Below, piece by piece: positions 33,989-43,261 of a DNA stretch of 58,232 nucleotides. Source of the DNA: Thermoplasmatota archaeon. Lineage in GTDB: Archaea; Thermoplasmatota; Thermoplasmata; Thermoplasmatales; Thermoplasmataceae. A program made the position numbers and the translations under genes. The notes under the pieces are model-generated. The model ran no database searches, was not told the origin of the DNA, and saw nothing but the letters and a program-made list of their open reading frames with translations. Positions within the stretch are counted from its first letter, which is position 1; every line of letters starts with the position of its first letter. The stretch lies in contig JAMCUL010000024.1 of the NCBI GenBank assembly GCA_023381355.1, positions 1-58,232 of the forward strand, read 5' to 3'.

Positions 33989-34360
33989 TCAGTAAGTTTC
34001 ACCATATATTTTCCTTCTTAACTTTGTTATATAAAATCTGATCTCATAATAAAATAGCAGGATTTCTACTGTTACTATTGCGAAAATAAAATAAATCTCG
34101 TAAAGTCCGCCAAAAATATTATACGGATATGCATAGTTGGACATGTTCCTTAGAAACGAGGAGGAATAATACGATTGGAGAAGAACAATAACTAAATTGA
34201 AGAAGATAATTGAAAAAAAATATCCATACCTGATGAAATCGGAAAAAATATAAATGGTTATCTCCTTCTTGGATAACTCCTTTGATGAAAGGGCCCATTT
34301 TGGATTTTCCCTTTTCCTGTCTCTAGAAGTTAATTTTGGTTTTTGCCTGCTTCCCTGCAT
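33989..34360 (-). CDS. Small membrane protein at the end of the peptide transporter operon
   Basis: This 123-residue protein has a basic N-terminal tail (about 40 residues, rich in Arg, Lys and Ser), two predicted membrane helices (about 45-65 and 88-108) and a basic C-terminus. It overlaps the end of the upstream ATPase gene by 38 bp and is on the same strand, suggesting translational coupling. No family is recognised. It could be an accessory subunit of the ABC transporter, or a frame of no importance extending from its 3' end. Confidence 0.5.
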   Translation of the reverse strand: MQGSRQKPKLTSRDRKRENPKWALSSKELSKKEITIYIFSDFIRYGYFFSIIFFNLVIVLLQSYYSSSFLRNMSNYAYPYNIFGGLYEIYFIFAIVTVEILLFYYEIRFYITKLRRKIYGETY

Positions 34361-35795
34361 CTTCGTTTACCTTTCTATTTTCATCGTAGTAATTATAGTC
34401 GTATAGGAGGCAGGATACAAAATGTCCCTTTCTTGCTTCTTTTAAGGTGGGAGTGTCGTAATCTAGAAGTGTTATTAATACCGTTCCTTCCTCAGAAAAT
34501 TCAACAGATTCTACTGCTGAATACTTCACGCCTCCCTTCTTCGATGATTCCTTCAATATCATCTGTCGTATTTGCTCCCTTACTGATTCCTTGTCGTATT
34601 CCTGACCTTCCTTAAATACGAGTTCAATTACGTTTTCCTCTTCATCGGATACGATTTCAATAATCTCAGGCAGGGATGACGCCTCCTGATTTCTGTATGG
34701 ATCCAGCATCTCCTTTATTGGGTTTATAAGGTCTCTTGGGGACCATCCACAGTTCTTCATAGCAACCGGGCATCTTGGATGGAAGTAACAACCCTTTGGT
34801 GGATCTGCAGGACTTGGAATCTCACCTTCAAGAATGATCCTTTCTCTTTTTATTGAAGGATCTGGGATTGGGATTGCTGAGAGGAGAGCTTTTGTGTAAG
34901 GGTGTAACATATCGGTAAATAGTTCTTCAGTTTCTGCGAGTTCGACAAGCTTTCCAAGATACATGACCGCCACTCTATCGGCCATCATTCTTATCACACT
35001 TAAGTGATGACTTATGAATACATAGGAAATACCTCTTGAATTTTGAAGCTCCTTCAGGATATTCAATATTTGCGCCTGGACTGAGACATCAAGAGCGGAT
35101 GTTGGTTCATCCAGTACAAGAAGTTTTGGTTCGATTGAAATTGCACGGGCAATTCCAATTCTCTGTCTCTGTCCACCACTGAATTCGTGCGGGAACCTGT
35201 ATAAATGATCTTCACTCAGTCCAATTTCAGATATAAGGCTTATCTCCTTGTCCTGGATTTCCGTCTGATTCATATCAGTGAGTAATTTCATTGGTTCCGC
35301 CACAGAATCCTTTATGAGTTTCCTTGGATCGAGAGATGAAAAAGGATCCTGAAATACAGGTTGCATCATCTTTCTATATTCCTTGAGCTTATGACTGTGC
35401 ATCCGCGTTAGTGAATATTCTTTTGCAATTTCGTCAAATCTGGCCCTGAGATCACCATACTCATCTGAATCCTTATCTTCTTCATCAAACAGGGAAAGCC
35501 TTCGGTCAATCTCCATTACTTCCTTCATTATATCTTCAGGAAGATCTATGAACACATCACCTGATGTTGGTTTTATCAGTTGAAGGATACTCCTCCCAAG
35601 AGTGGTCTTACCACATCCTGTCTCACCTACAACCCCAAGAGTCTCACCCTCTTTGAGTGAAAATGTAACTGAGTCCAGTGCTCTCACGTACCCTTTTCTT
35701 CTTCCTATTCCCCCAGATATCTGAAAGAATTTTGTCAGGTTAGAGACGTACAGTAAAGTTTTTTCGTCTTCCATTTTAATCCACCTCTGACTCAT
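34323..35795 (-). CDS. dppF: Peptide ABC transporter ATPase (DppF/OppF type) with insertions
   Basis: This second ATPase of the peptide importer has 490 residues, against about 330 for usual OppF. Core motifs are Walker A GETGCGKTT, Q-loop QPVFQDPFSSLDPR, signature FSGGQRQRIGIARAI, Walker B LLVLDEPTSALD and switch FISHHLSVI. Two insertions stand out: about 60 acidic or helical residues between Walker A and the Q-loop, and about 90 residues splitting the C-terminal oligopeptide domain between CPVAMKNCGWSP and HFVSCLLY. It starts 20 bp inside the end of the dppD-type gene and is co-transcribed with it. Confidence 0.9.
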   Translation of the reverse strand: MSQRWIKMEDEKTLLYVSNLTKFFQISGGIGRRKGYVRALDSVTFSLKEGETLGVVGETGCGKTTLGRSILQLIKPTSGDVFIDLPEDIMKEVMEIDRRLSLFDEEDKDSDEYGDLRARFDEIAKEYSLTRMHSHKLKEYRKMMQPVFQDPFSSLDPRKLIKDSVAEPMKLLTDMNQTEIQDKEISLISEIGLSEDHLYRFPHEFSGGQRQRIGIARAISIEPKLLVLDEPTSALDVSVQAQILNILKELQNSRGISYVFISHHLSVIRMMADRVAVMYLGKLVELAETEELFTDMLHPYTKALLSAIPIPDPSIKRERIILEGEIPSPADPPKGCYFHPRCPVAMKNCGWSPRDLINPIKEMLDPYRNQEASSLPEIIEIVSDEEENVIELVFKEGQEYDKESVREQIRQMILKESSKKGGVKYSAVESVEFSEEGTVLITLLDYDTPTLKEARKGHFVSCLLYDYNYYDENRKVNEDAGKQAKTKINF

Positions 35796-37344
35796 CAGAG
35801 TATAAGAAACATGCTACCTTGTGCTGTGGCGATATTTCAACCAACTTTGGTTTCTTCAATGAGCATATATCCATTGCGAACTTGCACCTTGGATGGAATC
35901 TGCACCCACTTGGAGGTGATATAAGATTGGGGACCGTCCCTGGAATTGTCTCCAGTCTTATTTCCTTCTCCCTCTTTTTATCAGCCCTTGGCACAGAATT
36001 CATTAGACCCACGGTGTATGGGTGTTTTGGATCATTGAATATCTCGGTTGTTGAAGTCTCCTCCACAAGATTTCCTGCATACATAACACCCACACGATCG
36101 CACATTTCGGCAATGACAGCAAGATCGTGCGTTATAAAGAGAACTGCCATTCCAATCAATTCATTCAAATCCTTGATGATCTCGAGAATCTGGGCCTGAG
36201 TTGTAACATCCAGTGCCGTAGTTGGTTCATCGGCAATCAGCATTTTTGGATTTGAAGCAAGTGCCATTGCAATCATTGCCCTCTGTTGCATTCCTCCTGA
36301 AAGTTCGTGAGGATATGAATCAACAACAACTTCTGGACCTGCAATGTTTACCAGTGACAGCAGTTCGATTGCCCTTCTCCTCGCTTCCTTCCTGAATGGA
36401 GACATGTAATGCTTTTCAGCAAACCTGAGCTTAATTCTTAATGAGAAAAATTTATTGTTTATGTAACTCCTCATTGATTTGATCTGTGCGTGCTTCTGAT
36501 TTCGGATTGCAGTCTCGCCGGTTCGTTCGGCCTGTATTTCATCGAGCGTCAATTGAAACAGCTGTTGCTTCAGGGAGTAATATTGGCTGATTTCGGTAAT
36601 CAGCTTCATATCTATGTCCCTCTTATTATCCTGAATCATGTTTATTATTTCTGTCTTAACATAAGAATCATCTGTTGAGTTTTCTATCAGCGAATTCAAA
36701 CTTTCCTCAAACTCAGGAATTCCAAACTCAGAAACAAAATTATTGATTACCTTCTTTCGTCTTAAAGGATCAGTTTCGCTATTCAGATTCTTCATAAACT
36801 TATCCAGATCGGAACTGTTTATGTTGTTTCTCTTGATGATCCCTTCACTTATACTGAGGATGTTGTGCAGCAAAATGGACTCCATTATCTGATCCCCGAT
36901 TCTCATCGTTGGATTCAATGCCAGAAATGGTTCCTGGAAGATCATGGATATCTTGTTTCCCCTGATCTGCGAAAGAATCTCATTATGCCTCTTATTCGCA
37001 CGCTTGCTTCTTTTTATCTTTACATCAGTTTCGCTCCTGATCTTAATTCTGGCCAGACTCCTTAAATCTGAAAGAATATTGAATGAATCTATGTAGATTT
37101 CCCCACCCATTATTCTTCCGGGAGGATCAGGTATCAGGTCCATTATGGAGGTAGATGTTACGCTTTTGCCACAACCACTTTCCCCCACTAATCCATAAAT
37201 CTCACCGGGATAGATTTCAAAGCTTACCTTGTCTAGTGCTTTTACAATACCCTTCGATGTAAAAAACTGTGTAACCAGATTCTTGACAACAACATAGGGA
37301 TTTGTCTTTTGTGTTTCCTTAATTCCTTCTTCCTGTGCAATCAT
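35776..37344 (-). CDS. dppD: Peptide ABC transporter ATPase (DppD/OppD type) with large insertion
   Basis: This first ATPase of the importer has 522 residues; typical OppD has about 330. Walker A is GESGCGKSV, the Q-loop is MIFQEPFLALNP, the signature LSGGMQQRAMIAMAL, Walker B LIADEPTTALD and the C-terminal cysteine domain CRFHPRCKFAMDIC...VACFLY. Between the Q-loop and the signature lies about 150 extra residues, mostly charged helix (about residues 145-300), with a further short basic insert (KIKRSKRANKRH) before the Q-loop. It overlaps dppF by 20 bp and follows dppC after 5 bp. Confidence 0.9.
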   Translation of the reverse strand: MIAQEEGIKETQKTNPYVVVKNLVTQFFTSKGIVKALDKVSFEIYPGEIYGLVGESGCGKSVTSTSIMDLIPDPPGRIMGGEIYIDSFNILSDLRSLARIKIRSETDVKIKRSKRANKRHNEILSQIRGNKISMIFQEPFLALNPTMRIGDQIMESILLHNILSISEGIIKRNNINSSDLDKFMKNLNSETDPLRRKKVINNFVSEFGIPEFEESLNSLIENSTDDSYVKTEIINMIQDNKRDIDMKLITEISQYYSLKQQLFQLTLDEIQAERTGETAIRNQKHAQIKSMRSYINNKFFSLRIKLRFAEKHYMSPFRKEARRRAIELLSLVNIAGPEVVVDSYPHELSGGMQQRAMIAMALASNPKMLIADEPTTALDVTTQAQILEIIKDLNELIGMAVLFITHDLAVIAEMCDRVGVMYAGNLVEETSTTEIFNDPKHPYTVGLMNSVPRADKKREKEIRLETIPGTVPNLISPPSGCRFHPRCKFAMDICSLKKPKLVEISPQHKVACFLYSDESEVD

Positions 37345-37349
37345 TTATT

Positions 37350-38345
37350 TTACCTCCTCATCTTCGGATCGAGCACGTCTCTAAGACCATCACCTAGAAT
37401 GTTAACACCAACTGTGAAAATCAGGAGAAACAGCCCGGGAATAAATACCGGCCACCATATGCCTACCGGTAAATATTGCTGACCAAGTGAAATCAGTTCA
37501 CCCAGTTCAGGGGTATAAGGCGTAACCTGTATCACACTACCGAGGCCTAGATATTCAACTGTCGCAAATATGAGTACTATAGAACCAAGATCCAGTGATA
37601 TCTGGACAAATACAGGGGAAAGTACGTTCGGAATAATATGTGCGAAAATATTTCTAATCCTGGATGACCCGGAAGCGACAGCTGCCTCTATGAATCGTGA
37701 AGATTTTATGGACAGCGTTATGGAACGGGTTAATCTCGCATATGTCGGCCACCATATAATTATCAGGGCCAAGGCTATAAGTGAAAATCCGTTTATGGGT
37801 GCGTGTGCCTTTGCAAGACTGTAAGCCAGAATAGTGGTGAACGCAATTGCCATGATCAGGAAAGGGATACTGTAAAAAATATCAGTTATCCTCATCATGA
37901 GCTCGTCCCAAAATCCTCCATAGTAGGCGGAAATTGTTCCTACTAAAATTCCAATCACAGCGCCGCTGAGGACAATCAAAAGGCTGTATCCCAGATCTAT
38001 ATATAACGCCGAAAGTATAGCCGGAAATAGAGGAATGTTGGCATAAGTGGTTCCAAGGTAGAACCACCACCCATTACTCAAAGTGGGGGCGGATGGAAAA
38101 CCCTGACCCAGAAAACCTCCATTTAAACGGGTCATTGATGTTATAATACCAGGCCCTGCCCCGAGATACTGGGGATAAACATAATCCATAAGAGCCAGTA
38201 TAAAGTAAACTGATGTTATTATCAATCCAGTCAGAGAAACCTTGTTCTTAAAAACAAGTTTCATAGTGGACTTAAAGTCCTCGATTTTTGGCCTTCTCTT
38301 CTTCTGAACTCCTGATCTTTTAAATATACTAATTGTTGACTGCAT
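37350..38345 (-). CDS. dppC: Peptide ABC transporter permease (DppC type)
   Basis: This 331-residue inner-membrane permease has a short cytoplasmic N-terminus with a basic stretch (KKRRPKIEDF), one helix, then the five-helix BPD domain. The coupling-helix EAA motif is visible as EAAVASGSSRIRNIFAHIIPNVL. The C-terminus ends VNILGDGLRDVLDPKMRR, the classical DppC/OppC ending. It forms the membrane channel with the DppB-type protein, whose gene ends 10 bp upstream. Confidence 0.93.
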   Translation of the reverse strand: MQSTISIFKRSGVQKKRRPKIEDFKSTMKLVFKNKVSLTGLIITSVYFILALMDYVYPQYLGAGPGIITSMTRLNGGFLGQGFPSAPTLSNGWWFYLGTTYANIPLFPAILSALYIDLGYSLLIVLSGAVIGILVGTISAYYGGFWDELMMRITDIFYSIPFLIMAIAFTTILAYSLAKAHAPINGFSLIALALIIIWWPTYARLTRSITLSIKSSRFIEAAVASGSSRIRNIFAHIIPNVLSPVFVQISLDLGSIVLIFATVEYLGLGSVIQVTPYTPELGELISLGQQYLPVGIWWPVFIPGLFLLIFTVGVNILGDGLRDVLDPKMRR

Positions 38346-38355
38346 TTATTTCACC

Positions 38356-39429
38356 TTAATACCTGATCCTTGGATCAAGAAACGCGTACACGACATCCAC
38401 GATCAAATTTGTGATCATCAATATTATTCCGAAAAAAAGGACAGTGCCTGCGACTCCATAAAACTGAATGTTCAGCCCGGTAATTGTCGCAAGGGTTAAC
38501 CTTCCCATTCCCCTTAGATCGAAAACATCCTCAATTACGACTACACCTCCCAGCAAACCAGCCATCAGGAGACCTATCACTGTTACTGAAGGCAGGAGGG
38601 CGTTCTTTCTGACGTGCCTTTTCAAAACAAGTTTCTCTGGTACTCCTTTTGCCCTAGCTGTTTTAACAAACTCCTGGTTCGCAGTATCAACCATACCGGC
38701 TCTTATGAATCTTAGTAAGCCTGCAAGAATGCTCAGAGTAAGGACAGCTACAGGCAATATAAGATGGATGAAGGCACTGTAAGCTATTGTTAAATTACCG
38801 TGTAGAAGCGCATCCACCAGAAGCATATGCGTTGGCTCAGAGACATTGTTCACTATCCACGGAACTTTTGTTGTTGAAGGATACCCCTCGCCTGAGATTG
38901 GCAGCCCGTAGGAACCGAGTATTCCAATATTTTTTCCGAAGACCATTTGAGCCAGCAGCGCAAGCCAGAACACAGGCATTGCGTAAATTCCTAGAGAAAA
39001 AATTCTTCCTACAGCATCCGAGGGGGAATTGGGTCTGGCTCCTATGTAAGTTCCCAGAGGAATTGCGATTAATATGGAGAGGATAACTGTTGCTATAGTA
39101 AGTTCCAAGGTGTATGGGAGGAATTTCGATATTCCACCAATTACGGGACCGGTGTAAAAACCGGTATACATGACCCCTAGATTACCATGTATTATATCAT
39201 TCAGGTAATACAGGAACTGCACAGGAAGTGGTTGATTCAATCCAAGATACGCAATTGCCTGTTGCTTCTCTACAGCCCTCTGAGTTGCATTTGCCTTTTG
39301 TGATACAAAACTGGCAATTAAGTCAGAGGTGGGAATTGCTCTTAAAAGTATAAAAGTCAGTAATATAAGACCAAACAGTGTCGGTATCAGTATTAATAAC
39401 CTTCTTATAATGTAATACCTTAGCTCCAT
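38356..39429 (-). CDS. dppB: Peptide ABC transporter permease (DppB type)
   Basis: This 357-residue permease starts MELRYYIIRRLLILIPTLFG, the standard DppB opening. It has the EAA-type loop FVKTARAKGVPEKLVLKRHVRKNALLP and ends DVVYAFLDPRIRY. It is first in the operon dppB-dppC-dppD-dppF. A TATA-like GGTTATATAG (minus strand, about 39451-39461) lies 25-30 bp before the start, so the message is probably leaderless. The solute-binding protein gene is separated from this operon by transposase debris. Confidence 0.93.
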   Translation of the reverse strand: MELRYYIIRRLLILIPTLFGLILLTFILLRAIPTSDLIASFVSQKANATQRAVEKQQAIAYLGLNQPLPVQFLYYLNDIIHGNLGVMYTGFYTGPVIGGISKFLPYTLELTIATVILSILIAIPLGTYIGARPNSPSDAVGRIFSLGIYAMPVFWLALLAQMVFGKNIGILGSYGLPISGEGYPSTTKVPWIVNNVSEPTHMLLVDALLHGNLTIAYSAFIHLILPVAVLTLSILAGLLRFIRAGMVDTANQEFVKTARAKGVPEKLVLKRHVRKNALLPSVTVIGLLMAGLLGGVVVIEDVFDLRGMGRLTLATITGLNIQFYGVAGTVLFFGIILMITNLIVDVVYAFLDPRIRY

Positions 39430-39738
39430 TGCTAAGTTATAAAAAACAACACTATATAACCTATTTGGTTACTGCATAATCTATTTGTATAATGATGTTT
39501 ATCTTTTGAAGCACATTTAGAATACTGGTTGTTTATATTTATCCCACTCTTATGTTCTATTGAGAAACAAAATTGATTCAACTCTAACCTGTATTCTCAC
39601 AATCAATTAAGTATACCATACTGTACAACTGTTCATTTAATCTCTTCCTGCAATATCTCGTATCAGCTAAAGACATTCCACTTCTGCTCGAGTGATGGTA
39701 TTTGAATCTGTCGCGGAATCATAATTTGCCTAGTCTAG
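39430..39738. other. Intergenic region with the divergent dppB promoter; otherwise nothing recognisable
   Basis: The first 40 bases contain the minus-strand TATA box of the transporter operon. The remainder has no open frame of note and no repeat that I could detect. Confidence 0.5.
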
Positions 39739-39930
39739 CTAGCATTTCGGTATAGAAACTGGAAAGAGCCAGTTTTAATAAGTACAATCATATATTCCTT
39801 CACGAAGGAAACAGATACCCCAATAAAGCCTGATACACCCTACGTCAAGATAGACAGGGACAAGTGGAAGAGACTGAGAAAACGCCTCAAGATAGTCCTG
39901 ACACAGGAGCAACTGAATGAAATTCAGGGA
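39739..39930 (+). other. N-terminal coding extension of pantothenate kinase without a usual start codon
   Basis: This stretch is open in frame with the kinase gene from 39739. From about 39805 it encodes residues matching the N-terminus of type I pantothenate kinases: KPDTPYVKIDRDKWKRLRK followed by LTQEQLNEIQGLNE. There is no ATG, GTG or TTG in frame before 39931. A TATA-like TTTTAATA at 39773-39780 would start transcription around 39803-39808, exactly where the homology begins. ACG 39802, ATA 39823 or another rare start, or a sequencing error, must be involved. Confidence 0.7.
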
Positions 39931-40764
39931 TTGAATGAAAAACTCTCAATGGATGAGGTAACTGAGATCTATGCTCCTCTCTCGAGATTGCTCAAGGTTT
40001 ATTATGATAATTACAGGAAACTTAATGAAACAAGAAAGGAATTCCTTGGAGTAGAGAATGAAAATATACCATACATAATTGGAATTGCAGGGAGTGTCGC
40101 TGTCGGTAAGAGTACAACTGCAAGAATCATGAAGAAACTTATTTCACTGTGGCCAGAAGAGCCAAGGGTGTATATAGTTACAACCGACGGATTCCTGTAT
40201 AGAAATGAAGAGCTTCAGAGAAGAGGTATTCTGGACAGAAAGGGATTCCCGGAAAGTTATAACCTCAAGGAGATGCTCTCTTTTCTGTATCGTGTGAAGT
40301 CTGGGGAGAACAATACGAAGGTTCCAATCTATTCACACCTGATTTATGATATAGTGGAAAATCAGTACGAAGTCATCAGTGATGCAGATATAATAATATT
40401 TGAGGGACTCAATGTCTTGCAAACGCAAACTAGAAAAATAGATGGTGCAAAGCCTGAACTGATGGTATCGGATTTCTTTGACTTTTCAATTTATGTGGAC
40501 GCTGATGAAGAAATGATCAGGAAGTGGTTCATTGAGAGATTCCTGAAATTGAAAAGAACAGCATTCACAGACCCCTCTTCATACTTTAGAAAGTATTCCG
40601 AGATGGATGATGAGACTGCAATCAACATTGCGAACCAGATATGGACAAACATAAATGGGAAGAATCTGGAGGAGAACATTGAGGGAACTAAATACCACGC
40701 TGATCTAATAATGAAAAAAATTGAAGATCACAGTGTCAGATCGGTTCTTCTCAGGAAAATATGA
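39931..40764 (+). CDS. coaA: Pantothenate kinase, bacterial type I (CoaA)
   Basis: This enzyme phosphorylates pantothenate as the first step toward coenzyme A. The annotated frame from TTG 39931 gives 277 residues, but the true protein is about 40 residues longer (see 39739-39930). Motifs are EIYAPLSRLLKVYY, P-loop GSVAVGKST, VTTDGFLYRNEEL, KGFPESYNLKEML, PIYSHLIYDIV, IFEGLNVLQ and FTDPSSYF, all close to bacterial CoaA. Most archaea use pantoate kinase and phosphopantothenate synthetase instead, so acquisition from a bacterium is likely. It is not in an operon. Confidence 0.93.
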   Translation: MNEKLSMDEVTEIYAPLSRLLKVYYDNYRKLNETRKEFLGVENENIPYIIGIAGSVAVGKSTTARIMKKLISLWPEEPRVYIVTTDGFLYRNEELQRRGILDRKGFPESYNLKEMLSFLYRVKSGENNTKVPIYSHLIYDIVENQYEVISDADIIIFEGLNVLQTQTRKIDGAKPELMVSDFFDFSIYVDADEEMIRKWFIERFLKLKRTAFTDPSSYFRKYSEMDDETAINIANQIWTNINGKNLEENIEGTKYHADLIMKKIEDHSVRSVLLRKI

Positions 40765-40916
40765 TTCTGGTGCTGAAATCCATATTCAGAGAATTCACAG
40801 TTTTAACCTTAAACCTTCCATCAGTTCATTGTTAAATAGTGACTGAGTAGAAAATGCCAAAAATATGATACAGATACCAGACTCCAAAATTTAATACAAT
40901 AGCCTGAAATCAATGC

Positions 40917-42026
40917 ATGCAATCAGGAGTGCATCTCGTGACAACAATAGAAGAGAAAATCAAGGAAATAGAGGATGAAATTCACAAAACAAAGTACAAC
41001 AAGGCTACTGAAGCTCATATAGGACTCCTCAAGGCAAAGATGGCAAGGCTTCAGATGGAGGCTGAGAGCCACAAACATTCTGGTGGTGGAAGTGGATTCT
41101 CAGTACCTAAATCAGGTGATGCAACTGTTGCACTTGTTGGATACCCGAATGTCGGAAAGAGCAGCCTGTTGAATGCCGTAACAGGCACAGAGAGTGAGGT
41201 TGGAAATTTTGCATTCACGACTCTGAGGGTGATTCCGGGAACCTTGAAATACAGGGGTACCCAGATCCAGATACTTGATCTCCCTGGAATCATAGATAAC
41301 GCAGCCATTGGATCTGGAAGGGGGAGGGAGGTTCTCAGCATGGTGAGGGCCGCTGATCTTATCCTCCTGATAACCGATAATGAATGCAAGGGCATGGACA
41401 GGATAATAGAGGAACTCAGGAAATCCGGGATAGTTGTCAACAGGAGAAAGAAGAACATATCTATGAAGAGAGCGAACACAGGTGGAATTAGGGTCAGGAA
41501 GCCAAAAAGCGTTAATATTGATGACATCAGAATAAGGGAAATGGCAAAGGAATTTAAGATCACCAATGCTGAAATCTTCATAAGAGAAAATGTGAATGAC
41601 GATGATCTGATTGATTTTTTCAGGGGAAACGTAATTTATCTCCCTGCCCTGGTTGTGGTGAATAAGATGGATATGCCTCACGATGAAAAACTTGTCGAAG
41701 AGATGAATAGATATGGAGAGGTGATCAGGGTTTCAGCCTCCTCAAAAATGGGAATTGAGGAATTGAAGGAAAAACTCTATGTTTCACTGGAACTCGTGAG
41801 AGTATTCCTGAGGGATAAATCCGGAAAAACAGATATGGAAAGACCACTTGTATTGCGAAAGGGAGCTACGGTCAGGGACGTATGCCGAAAAATAAGCAGA
41901 GAAATGCTTGAGGCTTTCAGATATGCAATCCTATCCAGCGCCAGAATACGGATTAATGATGTGAAGGTTGGGCTTGATTATGAACTGTCTGATGGCGATA
42001 TAATAACAATTGTGAGCAAGTATTAG
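40917..42026 (+). CDS. DRG-family GTP-binding protein (Obg superfamily, TGS domain)
   Basis: This is the archaeal homologue of developmentally regulated GTP-binding proteins, associated with ribosomes. Of 369 residues, the N-terminal helical part reads KYNKATEAHIGLLKAKMARL. The G domain has G1 GYPNVGKSS, G2 in TTLRVIPG, G3 DLPGI and G4 NKMD, with an inserted S5-like helical domain. The C-terminal TGS domain spans about residues 300-369 (VLRKGATVRDVCRKIS). ATG 40917 fits a leaderless message behind TTTAATAC; GTG 40938 has an AGGAG site and is the alternative. The 3' end overlaps the convergent threonine dehydratase gene by 4 bp. Confidence 0.93.
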   Translation: MQSGVHLVTTIEEKIKEIEDEIHKTKYNKATEAHIGLLKAKMARLQMEAESHKHSGGGSGFSVPKSGDATVALVGYPNVGKSSLLNAVTGTESEVGNFAFTTLRVIPGTLKYRGTQIQILDLPGIIDNAAIGSGRGREVLSMVRAADLILLITDNECKGMDRIIEELRKSGIVVNRRKKNISMKRANTGGIRVRKPKSVNIDDIRIREMAKEFKITNAEIFIRENVNDDDLIDFFRGNVIYLPALVVVNKMDMPHDEKLVEEMNRYGEVIRVSASSKMGIEELKEKLYVSLELVRVFLRDKSGKTDMERPLVLRKGATVRDVCRKISREMLEAFRYAILSSARIRINDVKVGLDYELSDGDIITIVSKY

Positions 42027-43261
42027 TCCTTCACGATATGAAAATGATATCCGGATTCCCTGAGCCTGTCGAGAAGTGTTTCAAGATGCTCGTTATCTCG
42101 AACATTTACACTGAACCTTATACTCTGATAACCCACAGGTGTGTCCTGTGAAAGATTGTCCACCTCCGCATGAAATATGTTTGCACCAGAATTTGAGATG
42201 GCAGACGTTATGCTGTGAAGAGTTCCGGGCTTGTCAGGGATTTTGCATTCTATTCTCACCAGCCCCATGTCGGTTTCCATGCCCTTGTATATGATCTTTG
42301 ACAGAAGAAGCAGATCAATATTTCCTCCTGAAACGACAAGAACTGTTGGCTCTCCCCTTAGATCGATTTTTCCAGACATCACTGAAGCCAGTGGTGCAGC
42401 ACCAGAGGCCTCGACTACTATCTTCTGCCTTTCAAGAAGCTTGAACAGGGCATAAGCCATCTGCTCGTCATTTACCGTTACGATGTTATCAACATATTTC
42501 TCTATGAGTGATATGTTGATGTCCCCCGGGTTCTGTACAGCTATTCCATCTGCAATTGTAAAGCCTCTTGAAGATGGATTGGGGTTTCCCTCCATAGTCT
42601 GTATGACGCAGTCGCAGTTTTCACTCTGAACACCGTAGATCTTGATATCTTCCTTTTTCTCCTTCATTGACATGGCTATGCCGGATATGAGACCTCCCCC
42701 GCCTACCGGCACAATCACGTTTTTTACGTCAGGAACATCTTCCAGGATTTCCAGGCCAATTGTTCCCTGACCTGCAATTATCCATCTGTCATTGAAACCG
42801 TCTATGAACGTTCTTTTCTCCTCCTGGGAAACTCTCTTCGCTTCAATGAACGCCTCCTTGTAACTGTTTCCCTTCAGCACAACCTGTGCCCCATAATTCT
42901 TCACGGCATTGATTTTTGCGCTTATTGTATAGGACGGCATTACTATTTTTGAGCTGATATTGCTAATCTTGGCAGCATAGGCGACGCCCTGCGCATGATT
43001 GCCTGCACTTGATGCCACCACTCCTGCGGATTTTTCGCTGTCGGTTAATTTTGACATCTTGAAAAGTGCCCCCCTTGTCTTGAATGATCCGGTCTTCTGG
43101 AAATTTTCAAGTTTAAGGAAAACGGGTGCCCCAAACATGTCAGAAAATGTCTTCGAAAAGATCACTGGGGTCCTTTCAAGCTTTCCTGAGAGAAATTTCC
43201 CTGCTTCTTCTATATCGCCTATTGTTGTTATTTTTTCTTGATCTACCAGAATGATCACCAC
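42023..43261 (-). CDS. ilvA: Threonine ammonia-lyase (dehydratase) with ACT domain
   Basis: This PLP enzyme turns threonine into 2-oxobutyrate and ammonia. The 412-residue protein has the PLP lysine in KTGSFKTRGAL, substrate loop SSAGNHAQGVA, glycine-rich phosphate loop PVGGGGLISG and SGGN near the end of the catalytic domain. An ACT regulatory domain follows (RIECKIPDKPGTLHSITSAI), so amino-acid feedback is likely. It could act in isoleucine synthesis or threonine breakdown. Its GTG start overlaps the end of the cyclodeaminase gene by 7 bp, so the three genes downstream of 44780 form an operon. Confidence 0.92.
   Translation of the reverse strand: MVIILVDQEKITTIGDIEEAGKFLSGKLERTPVIFSKTFSDMFGAPVFLKLENFQKTGSFKTRGALFKMSKLTDSEKSAGVVASSAGNHAQGVAYAAKISNISSKIVMPSYTISAKINAVKNYGAQVVLKGNSYKEAFIEAKRVSQEEKRTFIDGFNDRWIIAGQGTIGLEILEDVPDVKNVIVPVGGGGLISGIAMSMKEKKEDIKIYGVQSENCDCVIQTMEGNPNPSSRGFTIADGIAVQNPGDINISLIEKYVDNIVTVNDEQMAYALFKLLERQKIVVEASGAAPLASVMSGKIDLRGEPTVLVVSGGNIDLLLLSKIIYKGMETDMGLVRIECKIPDKPGTLHSITSAISNSGANIFHAEVDNLSQDTPVGYQSIRFSVNVRDNEHLETLLDRLRESGYHFHIVKD

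Noticed and set aside
41051-41681. Overlapping minus-strand frames opposite the DRG GTPase
   Set aside because: The plus-strand gene has all G-domain motifs, so the opposite frames are shadows.
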